Assembly: GCF_902832885.1 (NCBI RefSeq)
Contig: NZ_CADFDK010000027.1
Span: 1 to 32,196 of the forward strand
Direction: 5' to 3'
Source of the DNA: Burkholderia seminalis DSM 23518
Lineage (GTDB): Bacteria; Pseudomonadota; Gammaproteobacteria; Burkholderiales; Burkholderiaceae
DNA: 32,196 nt
The stretch's first letter is position 1; each line of letters opens with the position of its first letter. Position numbers and translations under genes: made by a program. Shown here piece by piece: positions 1 to 7,747 of the stretch. The notes below the pieces were generated by a model, which made no database searches, was not told the origin of the DNA, and worked only from the letters and a program-made list of their open reading frames with translations.

Positions 1-92
1 GTCGAGAAGCTGAAGTTCCTGAACACGCTCGCGACGCCGTCGCTGCCGCAACTGGCGATCGCGGAGTTTCTCGAACGCGACGGCTACGAGCA
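1..92. repeat. Left copy of 92-bp exact terminal direct repeat
   Basis: Bases 1-92 are identical to bases 32105-32196, the last bases of the window. The repeat lies inside the coding region of a MocR-type regulator and keeps its reading frame. It has no inverted ends or target-site features of a mobile element. Joining the window through the overlap gives a ring of 32,104 bp. The likeliest sources are a circularised contig, a tandem amplification unit or an assembler overlap. Confidence 0.97.
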
Positions 93-417
93 TCACCTGC
101 GGCGCTTGCGCAAGGCGTATGCGCAGCAGGCGAACCTGATGCGGGCGATGGTGTCGCGGTTCTTTCCGGAGGGCACGCGCATCTCGAGCCCGGCGGGCGG
201 GTACGTGCTGTGGGTCGAGCTGCCCGCGCAGGTCGACGCGATGCGGCTGTACCAGCTCGCGCTGGAGCAGGGGATCACGATCGGCCCCGGCTACATGTTC
301 TCGATCACCGACAACTACCGGAACTTCATCCGCTTGAACTACAGCAGCCCGTGGTCGCCGGAGATCGAGCAGGCGGTGATCGCGGTCGGGAAGCTGGCCG
401 CCGCGTGCATGCGGTGA
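1..417 (+). CDS. MocR-type GntR/aminotransferase regulator, C-terminal part
   Basis: This is the C-terminal 138 codons of a PLP-dependent transcription factor of the MocR class (GntR winged helix fused to a fold-type I aminotransferase domain). Frame 1 is open from base 1 to the TGA at 415-417. It carries the small-domain region typical of the family, with an AGGYVLWVEL stretch and the ...NFIRLNYS segment that contains the conserved substrate-binding Arg. Its first 92 bases equal the last 92 bases of the window, so it continues the gene starting at 31097 and gives 474 residues in total, a normal MocR length. It converges with the LysR gene at 476, with 58 bp between the two stop codons. Confidence 0.9.
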   Translation, partial: VEKLKFLNTLATPSLPQLAIAEFLERDGYEHHLRRLRKAYAQQANLMRAMVSRFFPEGTRISSPAGGYVLWVELPAQVDAMRLYQLALEQGITIGPGYMFSITDNYRNFIRLNYSSPWSPEIEQAVIAVGKLAAACMR

Positions 418-475
418 ACGGGCGGGCGAGGTGGAACGCGGGCGTCGGTATCCGCCGCGCGGCGATTCGCGTCGT

Positions 476-1396
476 TCAAGCCCAGCCGGCTTCCGAAAAC
501 GACCGTGCGGCCGATCGCAGCCAACTGCAGAAGGCGTCGACTGGCGGCCGTGCGGTTGCCGCGCGTGTCGTCAGCAGGTGGTAGCTGTAGGGTCCCTGTA
601 CCGGCTTGCCCGGCGCCATGGCCAACAGCCCCTGCCTGACCGCATCGGCGGCGAGGACGTCCGACGCCACCGCCACGCCTTGGCCCGCGATCGCGGCATC
701 GAGCGTGAGATAGGTGTGCGAGAAGCTCGGGCCCTGTCGCAAACGGGTCGCGCTCGCGTGTACGTTCTGCATGCGGCACCAGCGCACCCAGTCCACCTGC
801 TCCGGAATGCGGGCCTCGTATTCGTCATGCAGCAAGGTTGCCCGCAAGATATCGTCCACGGTGTGCAACGCCCGGCACACCAGAGGTTGACCGACCGCCA
901 GGAACGTCTCCGACATCAGTTTTTCCGCGACGAGCCCCGGATAGGGGCCCGAGCCCAGCCGGATCGCCACGTCCACCCGCTCGCGGCTGAAGTCGACGGC
1001 GGGCACCGAGGCCAGCAAGCGCACCTCGATGTCGGGATGCAGCCGCCTGAACTCACCCAGGCGCGGCATCAGCCAGCGGGTCACGAACGATGGCATCGCG
1101 GTGACCGTCACCTCCGGGGCGTCCGCGGCCTGGCGGATGCCGAGCGACGCGCGTTCGAGCTCGTCCATCAAGCGCTCGATTTCCAGGAAGTACCGCCGTC
1201 CGATGTCCGTCAACTGGACGGACCGGGCGCCGCGCATGAACAGCGGCGTTCCCAGCCATTCCTCCAGCAGCCGTACCTGATGCCCTACCGCACCGGACGT
1301 GACGCATAGCTCTTCACCCGCCCGGGCGAAGCCGCCATGGCGCGCCGCCGCCTCGAATGCACGCACGGAGAGCAGGGGCGGAAGTTGTCGTGCCAT
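476..1396 (-). CDS. LysR-family transcriptional regulator (GcvA-like)
   Basis: 306-residue LysR-type regulator. Residues 8-67 form the winged helix-turn-helix (LLSVRAFEAAARHGGFARAG, then a recognition helix around SGAVGHQVRLLEEWLG). The rest is a periplasmic-binding-protein-like effector domain, as in the GcvA/AmpR branch. The ATG is at 1394-1396. The gene is divergent from the aminotransferase gene, and its start is 125 bp from that gene's ATG at 1522. By the usual LysR pattern it probably controls that gene and itself. The inverted and direct repeats in the shared spacer are candidate operators. The effector is unknown. Confidence 0.92.
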   Translation of the reverse strand: MARQLPPLLSVRAFEAAARHGGFARAGEELCVTSGAVGHQVRLLEEWLGTPLFMRGARSVQLTDIGRRYFLEIERLMDELERASLGIRQAADAPEVTVTAMPSFVTRWLMPRLGEFRRLHPDIEVRLLASVPAVDFSRERVDVAIRLGSGPYPGLVAEKLMSETFLAVGQPLVCRALHTVDDILRATLLHDEYEARIPEQVDWVRWCRMQNVHASATRLRQGPSFSHTYLTLDAAIAGQGVAVASDVLAADAVRQGLLAMAPGKPVQGPYSYHLLTTRAATARPPVDAFCSWLRSAARSFSEAGWA

Positions 1397-1411
1397 GACT
1401 CAGTTAAATTA

Positions 1412-1489
1412 AGGCTCAGTGTCGAAACGTTTGATTTGTTGTGCGTGAAATGCGTGCTTAATCTATCAGCCTCACATCACGAGGCTCAG
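1412..1489. promoter_or_regulatory. Divergent promoter region with repeated AGGCTCAG boxes and an inverted repeat
   Basis: The spacer between the LysR gene and the aminotransferase gene holds two direct copies of AGGCTCAG (1412-1419 and 1482-1489). It also holds an inverted repeat AGCCTC-N7-GAGGCT (1468-1486) that overlaps the second copy. Repeats of this kind between a LysR gene and a divergent target are typical operator candidates. I could not assign -35 and -10 boxes with confidence. Confidence 0.45.
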
Positions 1490-1521
1490 AAATAGTGAGC
1501 CATGACATTTCCGGAGTCAAC

Positions 1522-2868
1522 ATGGATCTACGCATTCACGGCGAGTCGGATCGCGCGCTCGCGCCGTCGTTTCGAAAGGTGCTCGTTCCCTGGGCGGTCC
1601 AGGGCGGACTCAACCCGCCGGTCATCACGCATGCGCAGGGATGCTACTTCCACGATGCGAACGGCAAGCGCTATCTGGACCTCACCAGCGGTTATGTCGC
1701 GGTGTCGTTGGGCCATGGCCATCCGAAGGTCGTCCAGGCGATCCAGGCACAGGCCGAGCGCATGTGCTGGGTCGCATCCAGCTACTTCAACGACGTGCGT
1801 GCCGAATACGCTGGACTCCTGAACAGTGTTTCGCCGTGGCCGGAAGGACTGCGTGTGCATTTCACGTGCGGCGGAGGCGAGGCGAACGATGACGCGGTGA
1901 AGATCGCCCGGCTGGTGACAGGCAGGCCCAAGGTGCTGACTGCCCATCGGTCGTATCACGGCAGCACCATCGGCGCGAGCGCGATGACGGGCGTGGACCG
2001 CTGGCGCGATCCTTTCCCGGCGCTCCCGGGCATGGTGAAGTTCTTTGCACCGTATCCGTACCGCAGCCCCTTTTACACGTCGGATCCGGTCGAGGAGACG
2101 CGCCGTGCCCTCGATCACCTTGCGCGCGTCCTGTCGCACGAAGGCGCGCAAAACGTCGCCGCGATCCTGATGGAGCCGATGACCGGGTCCAGCGGTGTGG
2201 TCGTCTACCCACCGGGCTACCTCGAAGGCGTTCGCAACCTGTGCGACCGGCACGGCATCCTGCTGATCTTCGACGAGATCATGACGGGCTTCGGGCGCAC
2301 GGGGGCATTGTTCTGCGCCGAGCGTGTCGGCGTATTGCCGGACCTGATTTCGTTCGCCAAGGGGGCCAGCTCTTCGTATACACCCCTCGGCGGTGTCCTG
2401 GTGCGCGAAGGCGTGGCCCGCCACTTCGATACCGAACTCTTCGACGTGGGCCACACGCACGCGGGCCACGTGCTGGCGGTCGCCGGCGGGCTCGCCGCGC
2501 TGAAGGTCTATCTGGAAGAGGGTTTGTTCGACCGGGCGCGCGAGATCGAAGGCTGGTTGCGCGACGGTCTCGGCGATCTCGCAGACCGTCATCCGTCGAT
2601 CGGGGACGTGCGGGGCATGGGCGCCCAGTTCGGCATCGAGCTGGTGCGCGACCGGGACACGCGCGAGCCGCTCGTCGAGTGGCACCACCCGGCGGGATCG
2701 GCGCCGATGCGGGCGTTCTATGGCGAGCTGCTGAAGCGCGGCGTCCACGCGTACGGGCGCTACAACGTGGTGATCGTGACGCCGCCGCTGGTCATCTCGC
2801 GCACGGAGCTGAACGAGGGGCTGGACGCGCTCGACGCGGCGCTGACAGTGCTGGAGGCTGCCCGATGA
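1522..2868 (+). CDS. Class III PLP-dependent aminotransferase
   Basis: 448-residue class III aminotransferase (omega-amino acid / beta-alanine:pyruvate / glutamate-semialdehyde mutase superfamily). Seen directly: the GGGEANDDAVKIAR substrate/cofactor region, the DEIMTGFGRTG motif at residues 251-261, and the PLP-binding lysine in SFAKGASS at about Lys280. A GTG at 1495 would add nine residues, but GGAG at 1512-1515 places the start at the ATG at 1522. Substrate cannot be read from sequence. The gene is divergent from a LysR regulator, and its stop overlaps (ATGA) the start of an enoyl-CoA hydratase remnant. This suggests it once belonged to an operon for breakdown of an amino acid or amine through a CoA ester. 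Confidence 0.93.
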   Translation: MDLRIHGESDRALAPSFRKVLVPWAVQGGLNPPVITHAQGCYFHDANGKRYLDLTSGYVAVSLGHGHPKVVQAIQAQAERMCWVASSYFNDVRAEYAGLLNSVSPWPEGLRVHFTCGGGEANDDAVKIARLVTGRPKVLTAHRSYHGSTIGASAMTGVDRWRDPFPALPGMVKFFAPYPYRSPFYTSDPVEETRRALDHLARVLSHEGAQNVAAILMEPMTGSSGVVVYPPGYLEGVRNLCDRHGILLIFDEIMTGFGRTGALFCAERVGVLPDLISFAKGASSSYTPLGGVLVREGVARHFDTELFDVGHTHAGHVLAVAGGLAALKVYLEEGLFDRAREIEGWLRDGLGDLADRHPSIGDVRGMGAQFGIELVRDRDTREPLVEWHHPAGSAPMRAFYGELLKRGVHAYGRYNVVIVTPPLVISRTELNEGLDALDAALTVLEAAR

Positions 2869-2995
2869 GCGACGAGGACATCCTGTATCGCGAGGCGCGC
2901 GGCGTGGCGACCGTCACGATCGACCGCCCCGTCGGTGTACAACGCGTTCCGGGCCAGGACGGTCGAGGATCGCCGTCGAAACGGGCGGCGTGCGT
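2865..2995 (+). pseudogene. Truncated, frameshifted enoyl-CoA hydratase remnant
   Basis: An ATG overlapping the aminotransferase stop opens a frame reading MSDEDILYREARGVATVTID, followed by RP. This is the standard N-terminus of a crotonase/enoyl-CoA hydratase. The frame then shifts by one base near 2932. In the next frame the text continues VYNAFRARTVED, the expected family sequence, and then runs into a TGA at about 2993-2995. Only about 40 of the usual 260 or so residues remain, with the 3' part lost directly before moaD. The stump implies a single-base insertion plus a large deletion. The ATGA overlap shows it was once translationally coupled to the aminotransferase. Confidence 0.8.
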
Positions 2996-3002
2996 GGTGA
3001 GC

Positions 3003-3260
3003 TCACCCACCCGTCACCGGCGGAAAGAACGCGACCTCGCTATCCTCCCGCACGACGAATTCCCCGGTCACCATTTCGAGGTTCACGGCGGCCCGCACGG
3101 GGCGGTCCATCCGCAGTGCGTCCGCGCTGCGCGCGTCGCGCGCGGCCAGCGTGCCGCGCAGCGCGTCGACGGTGAGTTCGCGCGCATCGATCTCGACGGT
3201 TTCCTCGTCGAGCGCCAGTTGTTCGCGAATGCTTGCGAAATATTTGATCTTCAGTTTCAT
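3003..3260 (-). CDS. moaD: Molybdopterin synthase small subunit MoaD
   Basis: 85-residue ubiquitin-fold sulfur carrier. It begins MKLKIKYFASIREQL and ends FFPPVTGG. The C-terminal Gly-Gly is thiocarboxylated by MoeB-type enzymes and supplies sulfur to convert cyclic pyranopterin monophosphate to molybdopterin. Length and terminus are normal for the family. It is the last gene of a moaA-moaE-moaD run on the minus strand, 52 bp after moaE, and forms the synthase with MoaE. The enoyl-CoA hydratase stump converges on it with only about 7 bp between. Confidence 0.95.
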   Translation of the reverse strand: MKLKIKYFASIREQLALDEETVEIDARELTVDALRGTLAARDARSADALRMDRPVRAAVNLEMVTGEFVVREDSEVAFFPPVTGG

Positions 3261-3312
3261 TGCGATGTCTCGAGCAGGAGCGGCGGAATCGGAAAGCGCG
3301 AAGCGGACGCGG

Positions 3313-3885
3313 TCAGCCCCAGCGCCGCATCGCGTGGTCGTCGTGGGCCTTCGCCTCGACCCAGCCGGATTCGCCGTCGTGCCGGATCTCCTTCTTCCAG
3401 AACGGTGCGTGGGTTTTCAGGAAATCCATCAGGAATTCGCACGCGTCGAACGCGGATGCGCGATGCGCGGCGGCCACGACGACCAGCACGACCGGCTGGC
3501 CGAGCGGAATGCGGCCGACGCGGTGCACGATCCTGACCGCTTCGAGCCGCCAGCGTGCCGTGGCCTCCTCGACGATGCTCCACAGTGCCTGCTCGGTCAT
3601 CGTCGGGTAGTGCTCGACTTCCAGCGCGACGACGTCGTCGACGTCGCCTTCCTTGCGCACGACCCCGAGAAAATTCACGACCGCCCCGACATTCGGATTG
3701 CGAACGATCGGTGCAAGCTCCGCGCCCGCGTCGATCGGCGCATGCTGCACGCGTACTTCGAAGCCGGCGGCAATGGCGGGCGCCGGTTCGGGAGGCGGAT
3801 CGGTCGCGTCGGCGGGCGGCGGGGCGCTGCCGGCTGGCAGCGGATCGTCCGGCAGCCCGGCGCGGGATTCGGTGAAGGTCGTCAT
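3313..3885 (-). CDS. moaE: Molybdopterin synthase catalytic subunit MoaE, with long N-terminal extension
   Basis: 190-residue MoaE. The catalytic core runs from about residue 41 to the end, with NFLGVVR, the H-R-x-G segment (HRVGRIPLGQ) and the active-site lysines in FLKTHAPFWKKE (Lys157, Lys164/165). The first 40 residues are a proline/alanine-rich low-complexity extension not found in the usual ~150-residue protein. The ATG at 3883-3885 is preceded by GGAGA at a good distance, so the extension looks translated. A start inside it cannot be excluded. The gene lies 47 bp downstream of moaA and 52 bp upstream of moaD. Confidence 0.95.
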   Translation of the reverse strand: MTTFTESRAGLPDDPLPAGSAPPPADATDPPPEPAPAIAAGFEVRVQHAPIDAGAELAPIVRNPNVGAVVNFLGVVRKEGDVDDVVALEVEHYPTMTEQALWSIVEEATARWRLEAVRIVHRVGRIPLGQPVVLVVVAAAHRASAFDACEFLMDFLKTHAPFWKKEIRHDGESGWVEAKAHDDHAMRRWG

Positions 3886-3932
3886 GACAGGTTCTCCAGT
3901 GGGCGGCGCATCCTGTATCGCGCGGCGGCCCG

Positions 3933-5057
3933 TCAGCCGCCGACGAGCGACATGCGCACGGTCGGATAGGTCTTGCCCGGCGCGCGGGCCGGCCGCGCGG
4001 CCCGGTGCTCGGAATAGCGGTCGTCGCGCCGCGTCCAGCGATCGCGCACGGCGGCCGCGAGGTCGGCGGTCGATGCCGCATCGTCGAGCCACGGCCGCAG
4101 GTCGGTGCCCTGCGTCGCGAACAGGCACGTATAGAGCTGCCCGTCGGCGGACACGCGGGCGCGCGAGCAGGTGCCGCAGAACGGATGCGACACGCTCGCG
4201 ATGAAGCCGACTTCGCCCGCACCGTCGATGTGCGCGCAACGGATCGCGGTCGCGTCGTGCCCCGGTTCGCCGACGAGCACGAGCGGATAGTGTTGTTCGA
4301 TCAGTTCGCGCATGCGCGCGGCCGGCACGACCTTGTCGCCGGACCAGAAGCTCGCGCCGCCGACGTCCATGTATTCGATGAAGCGCACGGCCACGCCCGA
4401 CTGCCGGAAGTGGCGCACGAGCGGCAGGATCTGGTCGTCGTTCACGCCGCGCTCGATCACCGCGTTGACCTTGACCGGCGCGAGCCCGGCAGCATGCGCG
4501 GCTTCGATGCCGGCCAGCACGCGCGACACGGGCACGTCGGCGTCGCTCATCCGGCGGAATACGGCGTCGTCGAGCGCGTCGAGGCTCACGGTCACGCGCG
4601 ACAATCCGGCGTCGCGCAGCGCGCGTGCCTTCGCGGCGAGCAGCGAGCCGTTGGTCGTCAGCGCGATTTCGACGGGATTGCCGTCGACGGTCGTCAGCGC
4701 GGCGAGCCGTTCGATCAGTGCCTCGAGGTTGCGGCGCAGCAGCGGCTCGCCACCCGTGATGCGGATCTTCTCGACGCCGAGCGACGTGAACGCGCGTGCG
4801 ATCTTTTCCAGTTGCGCGAACGACAGGCGCTCGGACGACGGCATGAACGCATAGTCCGAACCGAAGCTTTCGCGCGGCATGCAGTAGCCGCAGCGGAAGT
4901 TGCATTGGTCGATCACGGACAGGCGCAGGTCGCGCAGCGGGCGTCCGAGCGTGTCGGACGGGCGGGGAAAGGCGCCGGGCGCTGCGCCGCCGGATGATGC
5001 GGCGGCGGCCGGCGCGGCTGAAACGATGGCGTTCACGATCGGTTCGTCGGCCTGCAT
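3933..5057 (-). CDS. moaA: GTP 3',8-cyclase MoaA (radical SAM)
   Basis: 374-residue radical-SAM enzyme that makes the first intermediate of molybdenum-cofactor synthesis from GTP (with MoaC, which is not in this window). Seen: the SAM-cluster motif CNFRCGYC (Cys52, 56, 59), the GGEPLLR motif, the C-terminal second cluster (FCGTC at Cys294/297 and Cys311) and the C-terminal Gly-Gly needed for activity (SLVGG). The ATG at 5055-5057 was chosen because homology begins soon after. No clear Shine-Dalgarno precedes it, and a GTG at 5114 would add 19 residues. It heads the moaA-moaE-moaD run. The ~200 bp upstream, to moeA, probably holds its promoter. Confidence 0.95.
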   Translation of the reverse strand: MQADEPIVNAIVSAAPAAAASSGGAAPGAFPRPSDTLGRPLRDLRLSVIDQCNFRCGYCMPRESFGSDYAFMPSSERLSFAQLEKIARAFTSLGVEKIRITGGEPLLRRNLEALIERLAALTTVDGNPVEIALTTNGSLLAAKARALRDAGLSRVTVSLDALDDAVFRRMSDADVPVSRVLAGIEAAHAAGLAPVKVNAVIERGVNDDQILPLVRHFRQSGVAVRFIEYMDVGGASFWSGDKVVPAARMRELIEQHYPLVLVGEPGHDATAIRCAHIDGAGEVGFIASVSHPFCGTCSRARVSADGQLYTCLFATQGTDLRPWLDDAASTADLAAAVRDRWTRRDDRYSEHRAARPARAPGKTYPTVRMSLVGG

Positions 5058-5256
5058 GAAGTAAGCGGAGGGGCGTCGCCGGTCGGCCGTGCGTGTACCG
5101 ACGTGTCGGCGCACAGGTCGTGACGAGCCTCAGCGTGAGCATAGTCCGCCGGGTTGGGCCGGCAGAGGCACAATCGCGCCCGAATTGCAGGAATACAGTT
5201 CGCCGTGCGGCCGGCGCGGCGCATGGGTCGCATCGGGCGCGTGATGGGCATCGCGC

Positions 5257-6471
5257 TCATGCGAGCCACTGCTCGAATTCGTAATACGGTACCGCGTCGC
5301 CGCGCGCGATGGCCCGCCCGGCCGGCAGCCGTGCGAGCCCGCTCGCCTGCACGAGCGACTGCAGCGTGCCGGCGCCTTGCTGGCGCAGCGTATCGAGCAC
5401 GGGCGCGCCAGCGGCACCGACCGTGCAGCGCACCCGTACGAAGCGTTCGCGCTGCGCATCCGGCTCGAAGTCCGTGTCGATCGGCAGCGCCGGCACGGCC
5501 GGCAGGCGCGCGTCGCGCCCCTGCAGGCAGCGGATCAGCGGCGCGACGAACAGCGCGAACGCGGTCATGGCAGCCCCCGGATTGCCGGGCAGCAGCACCA
5601 CGGGCCGCGTGTCGAGCCGCGCGAGCGCGACCGGCTTGCCGGGCTTCATCCGCACACCGGTGACGATGAACGATGCGTCGAGCGCGGTCAGTGCGGGGCG
5701 CAGCAGATCCTTGTCGCCGACCGATGCGCCGCCGACGCAGATCACCAGGTCGCAACCCGCATGCAGGTCGCGCAGCGCACGATCGACGGCCGCCGCCGTA
5801 TCGGCCGCATGCACGTTCATCGCGACGCGGGCACCGGTGCCCGACACGAGTGCGGCGAGCATCGGCGCATTGCTGTTGTAGATCTGCTGCGGCGCGCGCG
5901 GCTGGCCGCATGCGACGAGTTCGTCGCCGGTCGTCAGGATGCCGACGCGCAGCGCCGGGCGCACATCGATGCGCGCGAAACCTTGTGCGGCCGCCACGCC
6001 GACGTGCATCGCGCCCAGCCGCACGCCGGCCGGCACGAGCAGGTCGCCGGTACGCACTTCCTCGCCCCGGCGGCGGATGTGCGATCCGCTGCGCGGCGGG
6101 GCATCGAACGCGACCCAGCCGTCCCGTTCGTGCGCGTGCTCCTGCATCAGGACGGTGTCGGCGCCGGGCGGGATCAGGCTGCCGGTGAAGACGCGCGCAG
6201 CCGTGCGGGCGGCCAGCGGCATCGGCGTGTCGCCCGCATAGCAGCGTTGCGCGACGCGCAGCGGCTCGCCAGGCGAGACGTCCGCGTGACGCACGGCATA
6301 ACCGTCCATCGCGCTCTGGTCGGCCGGCGGCTGGTCGAGCACGGCGGTCAGCGGCGCGGCCAGCACATGGCCGGCCGCTTCGGCGACCGGCAGCGAGGCG
6401 CTCGCCGCAAGCGGCGCAAATGCGCCGGCGAATTGCTGCTGCGCGGTATCGAAATCGAACAGGTGTTTCAT
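5257..6471 (-). CDS. moeA: Molybdopterin molybdenumtransferase MoeA
   Basis: 404-residue MoeA, which inserts molybdate into adenylylated molybdopterin. Visible landmarks: DQPPADQSAMDGYAVR near the N-terminus, the TTGDELV and SNAPML segments of the MoaB/Mog-like domain, GGASVGDKD and LLPGNPGA. The start ATG (6469-6471) overlaps the fdhD stop in an ATGA junction, so the two are translationally coupled. A second moeA elsewhere in the genome would be usual for Burkholderia but cannot be checked here. Confidence 0.95.
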   Translation of the reverse strand: MKHLFDFDTAQQQFAGAFAPLAASASLPVAEAAGHVLAAPLTAVLDQPPADQSAMDGYAVRHADVSPGEPLRVAQRCYAGDTPMPLAARTAARVFTGSLIPPGADTVLMQEHAHERDGWVAFDAPPRSGSHIRRRGEEVRTGDLLVPAGVRLGAMHVGVAAAQGFARIDVRPALRVGILTTGDELVACGQPRAPQQIYNSNAPMLAALVSGTGARVAMNVHAADTAAAVDRALRDLHAGCDLVICVGGASVGDKDLLRPALTALDASFIVTGVRMKPGKPVALARLDTRPVVLLPGNPGAAMTAFALFVAPLIRCLQGRDARLPAVPALPIDTDFEPDAQRERFVRVRCTVGAAGAPVLDTLRQQGAGTLQSLVQASGLARLPAGRAIARGDAVPYYEFEQWLA

Positions 6472-7289
6472 GACGAGTGGGCCGGGTGCGCGGGCGCAAG
6501 CGCCGGTTGATCGGGGTGAACGGCGTCGGGCGACACGTATTCGACGAAGCCGTCGTTGCGGCAGAAGCCGAGCAGGCGCACGCCGGCTTCGCGAGCGACG
6601 TCGATCGCCAGCGACGTCGGCGCCGAGATCGTCGCGATCATCGGGATGCCGACCCGCGCGGCCTTGCGTACCAGCTCGTAGCTCGCGCGGCTCGACAGGA
6701 ACACGAAGCCCGCGCCAAGGTCGGCGCGGCGCCGCGCGAGATGCCCGATCAGCTTGTCGAGCGCGTTGTGGCGGCCGACGTCCTCGAACACGGCGCGCAC
6801 GGCGCCGTCGCGGTCGCACCACGCGGCCGCGTGGATGCCGCCCGTCTCGCGCATCAGCGTCTGGTGGGCCGGCAGCGTGCGCGCGGCGCGTGCAATCGCG
6901 TCGGCGCCGATGCCGGCAGCCGCGCCGGCGGCCGCGATGCGCGGCGGGTGCAGGTCGAGCTGCGCGATGCTTTCGATCCCGCAGACGCCGCAACCGGTGC
7001 GGCCGGCCAGCGCGCGCCGGTGCGCCTTCAGCGCCATGAACGCCTGCTGCGACACGGTGAGCCGCACCTCGGCGCTGCCGGGGCGGCATTCGCTTTCGAT
7101 GTCGAAGACGTCCGACGCACGCTCGACGATGCCTTCGCTCAGCGCGAAGCCGAGGCCGAACGCATCGAGGTCGATCGGCGTCGCCATCATGACCGTGTGC
7201 GAGATGCCGTTGAACACGAGTGCAACCGGCGTTTCGTCGACGACGCGATCGACGGTGTCGCGCGTTTCGCCGGCACGATGGCGCGTCAC
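6468..7289 (-). CDS. fdhD: Formate dehydrogenase accessory sulfurtransferase FdhD; start frame disrupted
   Basis: FdhD carries sulfur from IscS to the molybdenum cofactor of formate-dehydrogenase-type enzymes. The catalytic CxxC is present in RTGCGVCGIES (Cys100/Cys103 from the GTG start), and the GGIHAA, EDVGRHNALDK and SSRASYELV blocks are intact. The only in-frame start is a GTG at 7287-7289 without a ribosome-binding site. The protein-like reading continues upstream (IDDPTGSTACQ) to a C8 tract. Beyond it lies an ATG at 7339-7341 with GGAGA eight bases upstream, but it is one base out of frame. The gene is therefore phase-variable, mutated, or affected by a homopolymer read error. It overlaps moeA by 4 bp. 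Confidence 0.9.
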   Translation of the reverse strand: MTRHRAGETRDTVDRVVDETPVALVFNGISHTVMMATPIDLDAFGLGFALSEGIVERASDVFDIESECRPGSAEVRLTVSQQAFMALKAHRRALAGRTGCGVCGIESIAQLDLHPPRIAAAGAAAGIGADAIARAARTLPAHQTLMRETGGIHAAAWCDRDGAVRAVFEDVGRHNALDKLIGHLARRRADLGAGFVFLSSRASYELVRKAARVGIPMIATISAPTSLAIDVAREAGVRLLGFCRNDGFVEYVSPDAVHPDQPALAPAHPAHSS

Positions 7290-7322
7290 CTGACACGCGG
7301 TGCTGCCGGTCGGATCGTCGAT

Positions 7323-7330
7323 GGGGGGGG
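7323..7330 (-). repeat. C8 homopolymer (G8 on plus strand) at the fdhD N-terminus
   Basis: Eight identical bases lie between the best start codon of fdhD (ATG at 7339-7341, with a good Shine-Dalgarno) and the body of the gene. With seven or ten C residues the ATG would read straight into FdhD. With eight it does not. This is either a slipped-strand switch or a sequencing/assembly error. Confidence 0.85.
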
Positions 7331-7341
7331 CGGGACGCCAT

Positions 7342-7747
7342 GCGGGGTTTCTCCAGTCGGATCGGCCGGCGTGTACGCCGGACGACGGAATCGGTGCTGC
7401 CGGGCGGGCGCCGGGGGCGGCGCACTACCGCGCCGGGCAGGCGTTGCATAACATGTTAAGTGGAGTGAACAGCGCGCCGGAGACACAGCGCCGCCACGCG
7501 GAAAGCAGTACAGCTGACCATCCCGCAGGCACGAAATGTGTTTTCCGTGCACACATCTTCGGCGACGGAAGCAGCACAGTTTCAGCGCACGTTCGAGTGA
7601 TTGCGAGTATCGTGGCAAACGCGATATCGTCACTCACGCTTCGATGCCGTGCGAGGGTCCGTTGACGTTCGCATGTGTAGTCGCCAAGCCGTCGCGCGAT
7701 TTCCTGCTTCGGGCGTACGTCCTCACAACCACGAGCAAATTACGGTC
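7342..7747. promoter_or_regulatory. Intergenic region between fdhD and cydA
   Basis: About 400 bp separate the divergent fdhD and cydA genes. The region holds a perfect 10-bp palindrome TAACATGTTA (7449-7458) and an inverted repeat ATGTGT-N9-ACACAT (7536-7556) about 190 bp before the cydA start. Either could be an operator. I looked for an FNR/ANR box (TTGAT-N4-ATCAA), expected for a bd oxidase, and did not find a convincing one. No protein-coding gene is visible. Confidence 0.4.

Noticed and set aside
5257-7449. A 730-codon frame that would fuse an N-terminal part to MoeA
   Set aside because: Its upstream part is the out-of-frame shadow of fdhD. MoeA homology starts at the ATG at 6469-6471, which overlaps the fdhD stop.
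7342-7747. FNR/ANR-type box upstream of cydA
   Set aside because: Expected from biology, but no TTGAT-N4-ATCAA-like sequence was convincing.
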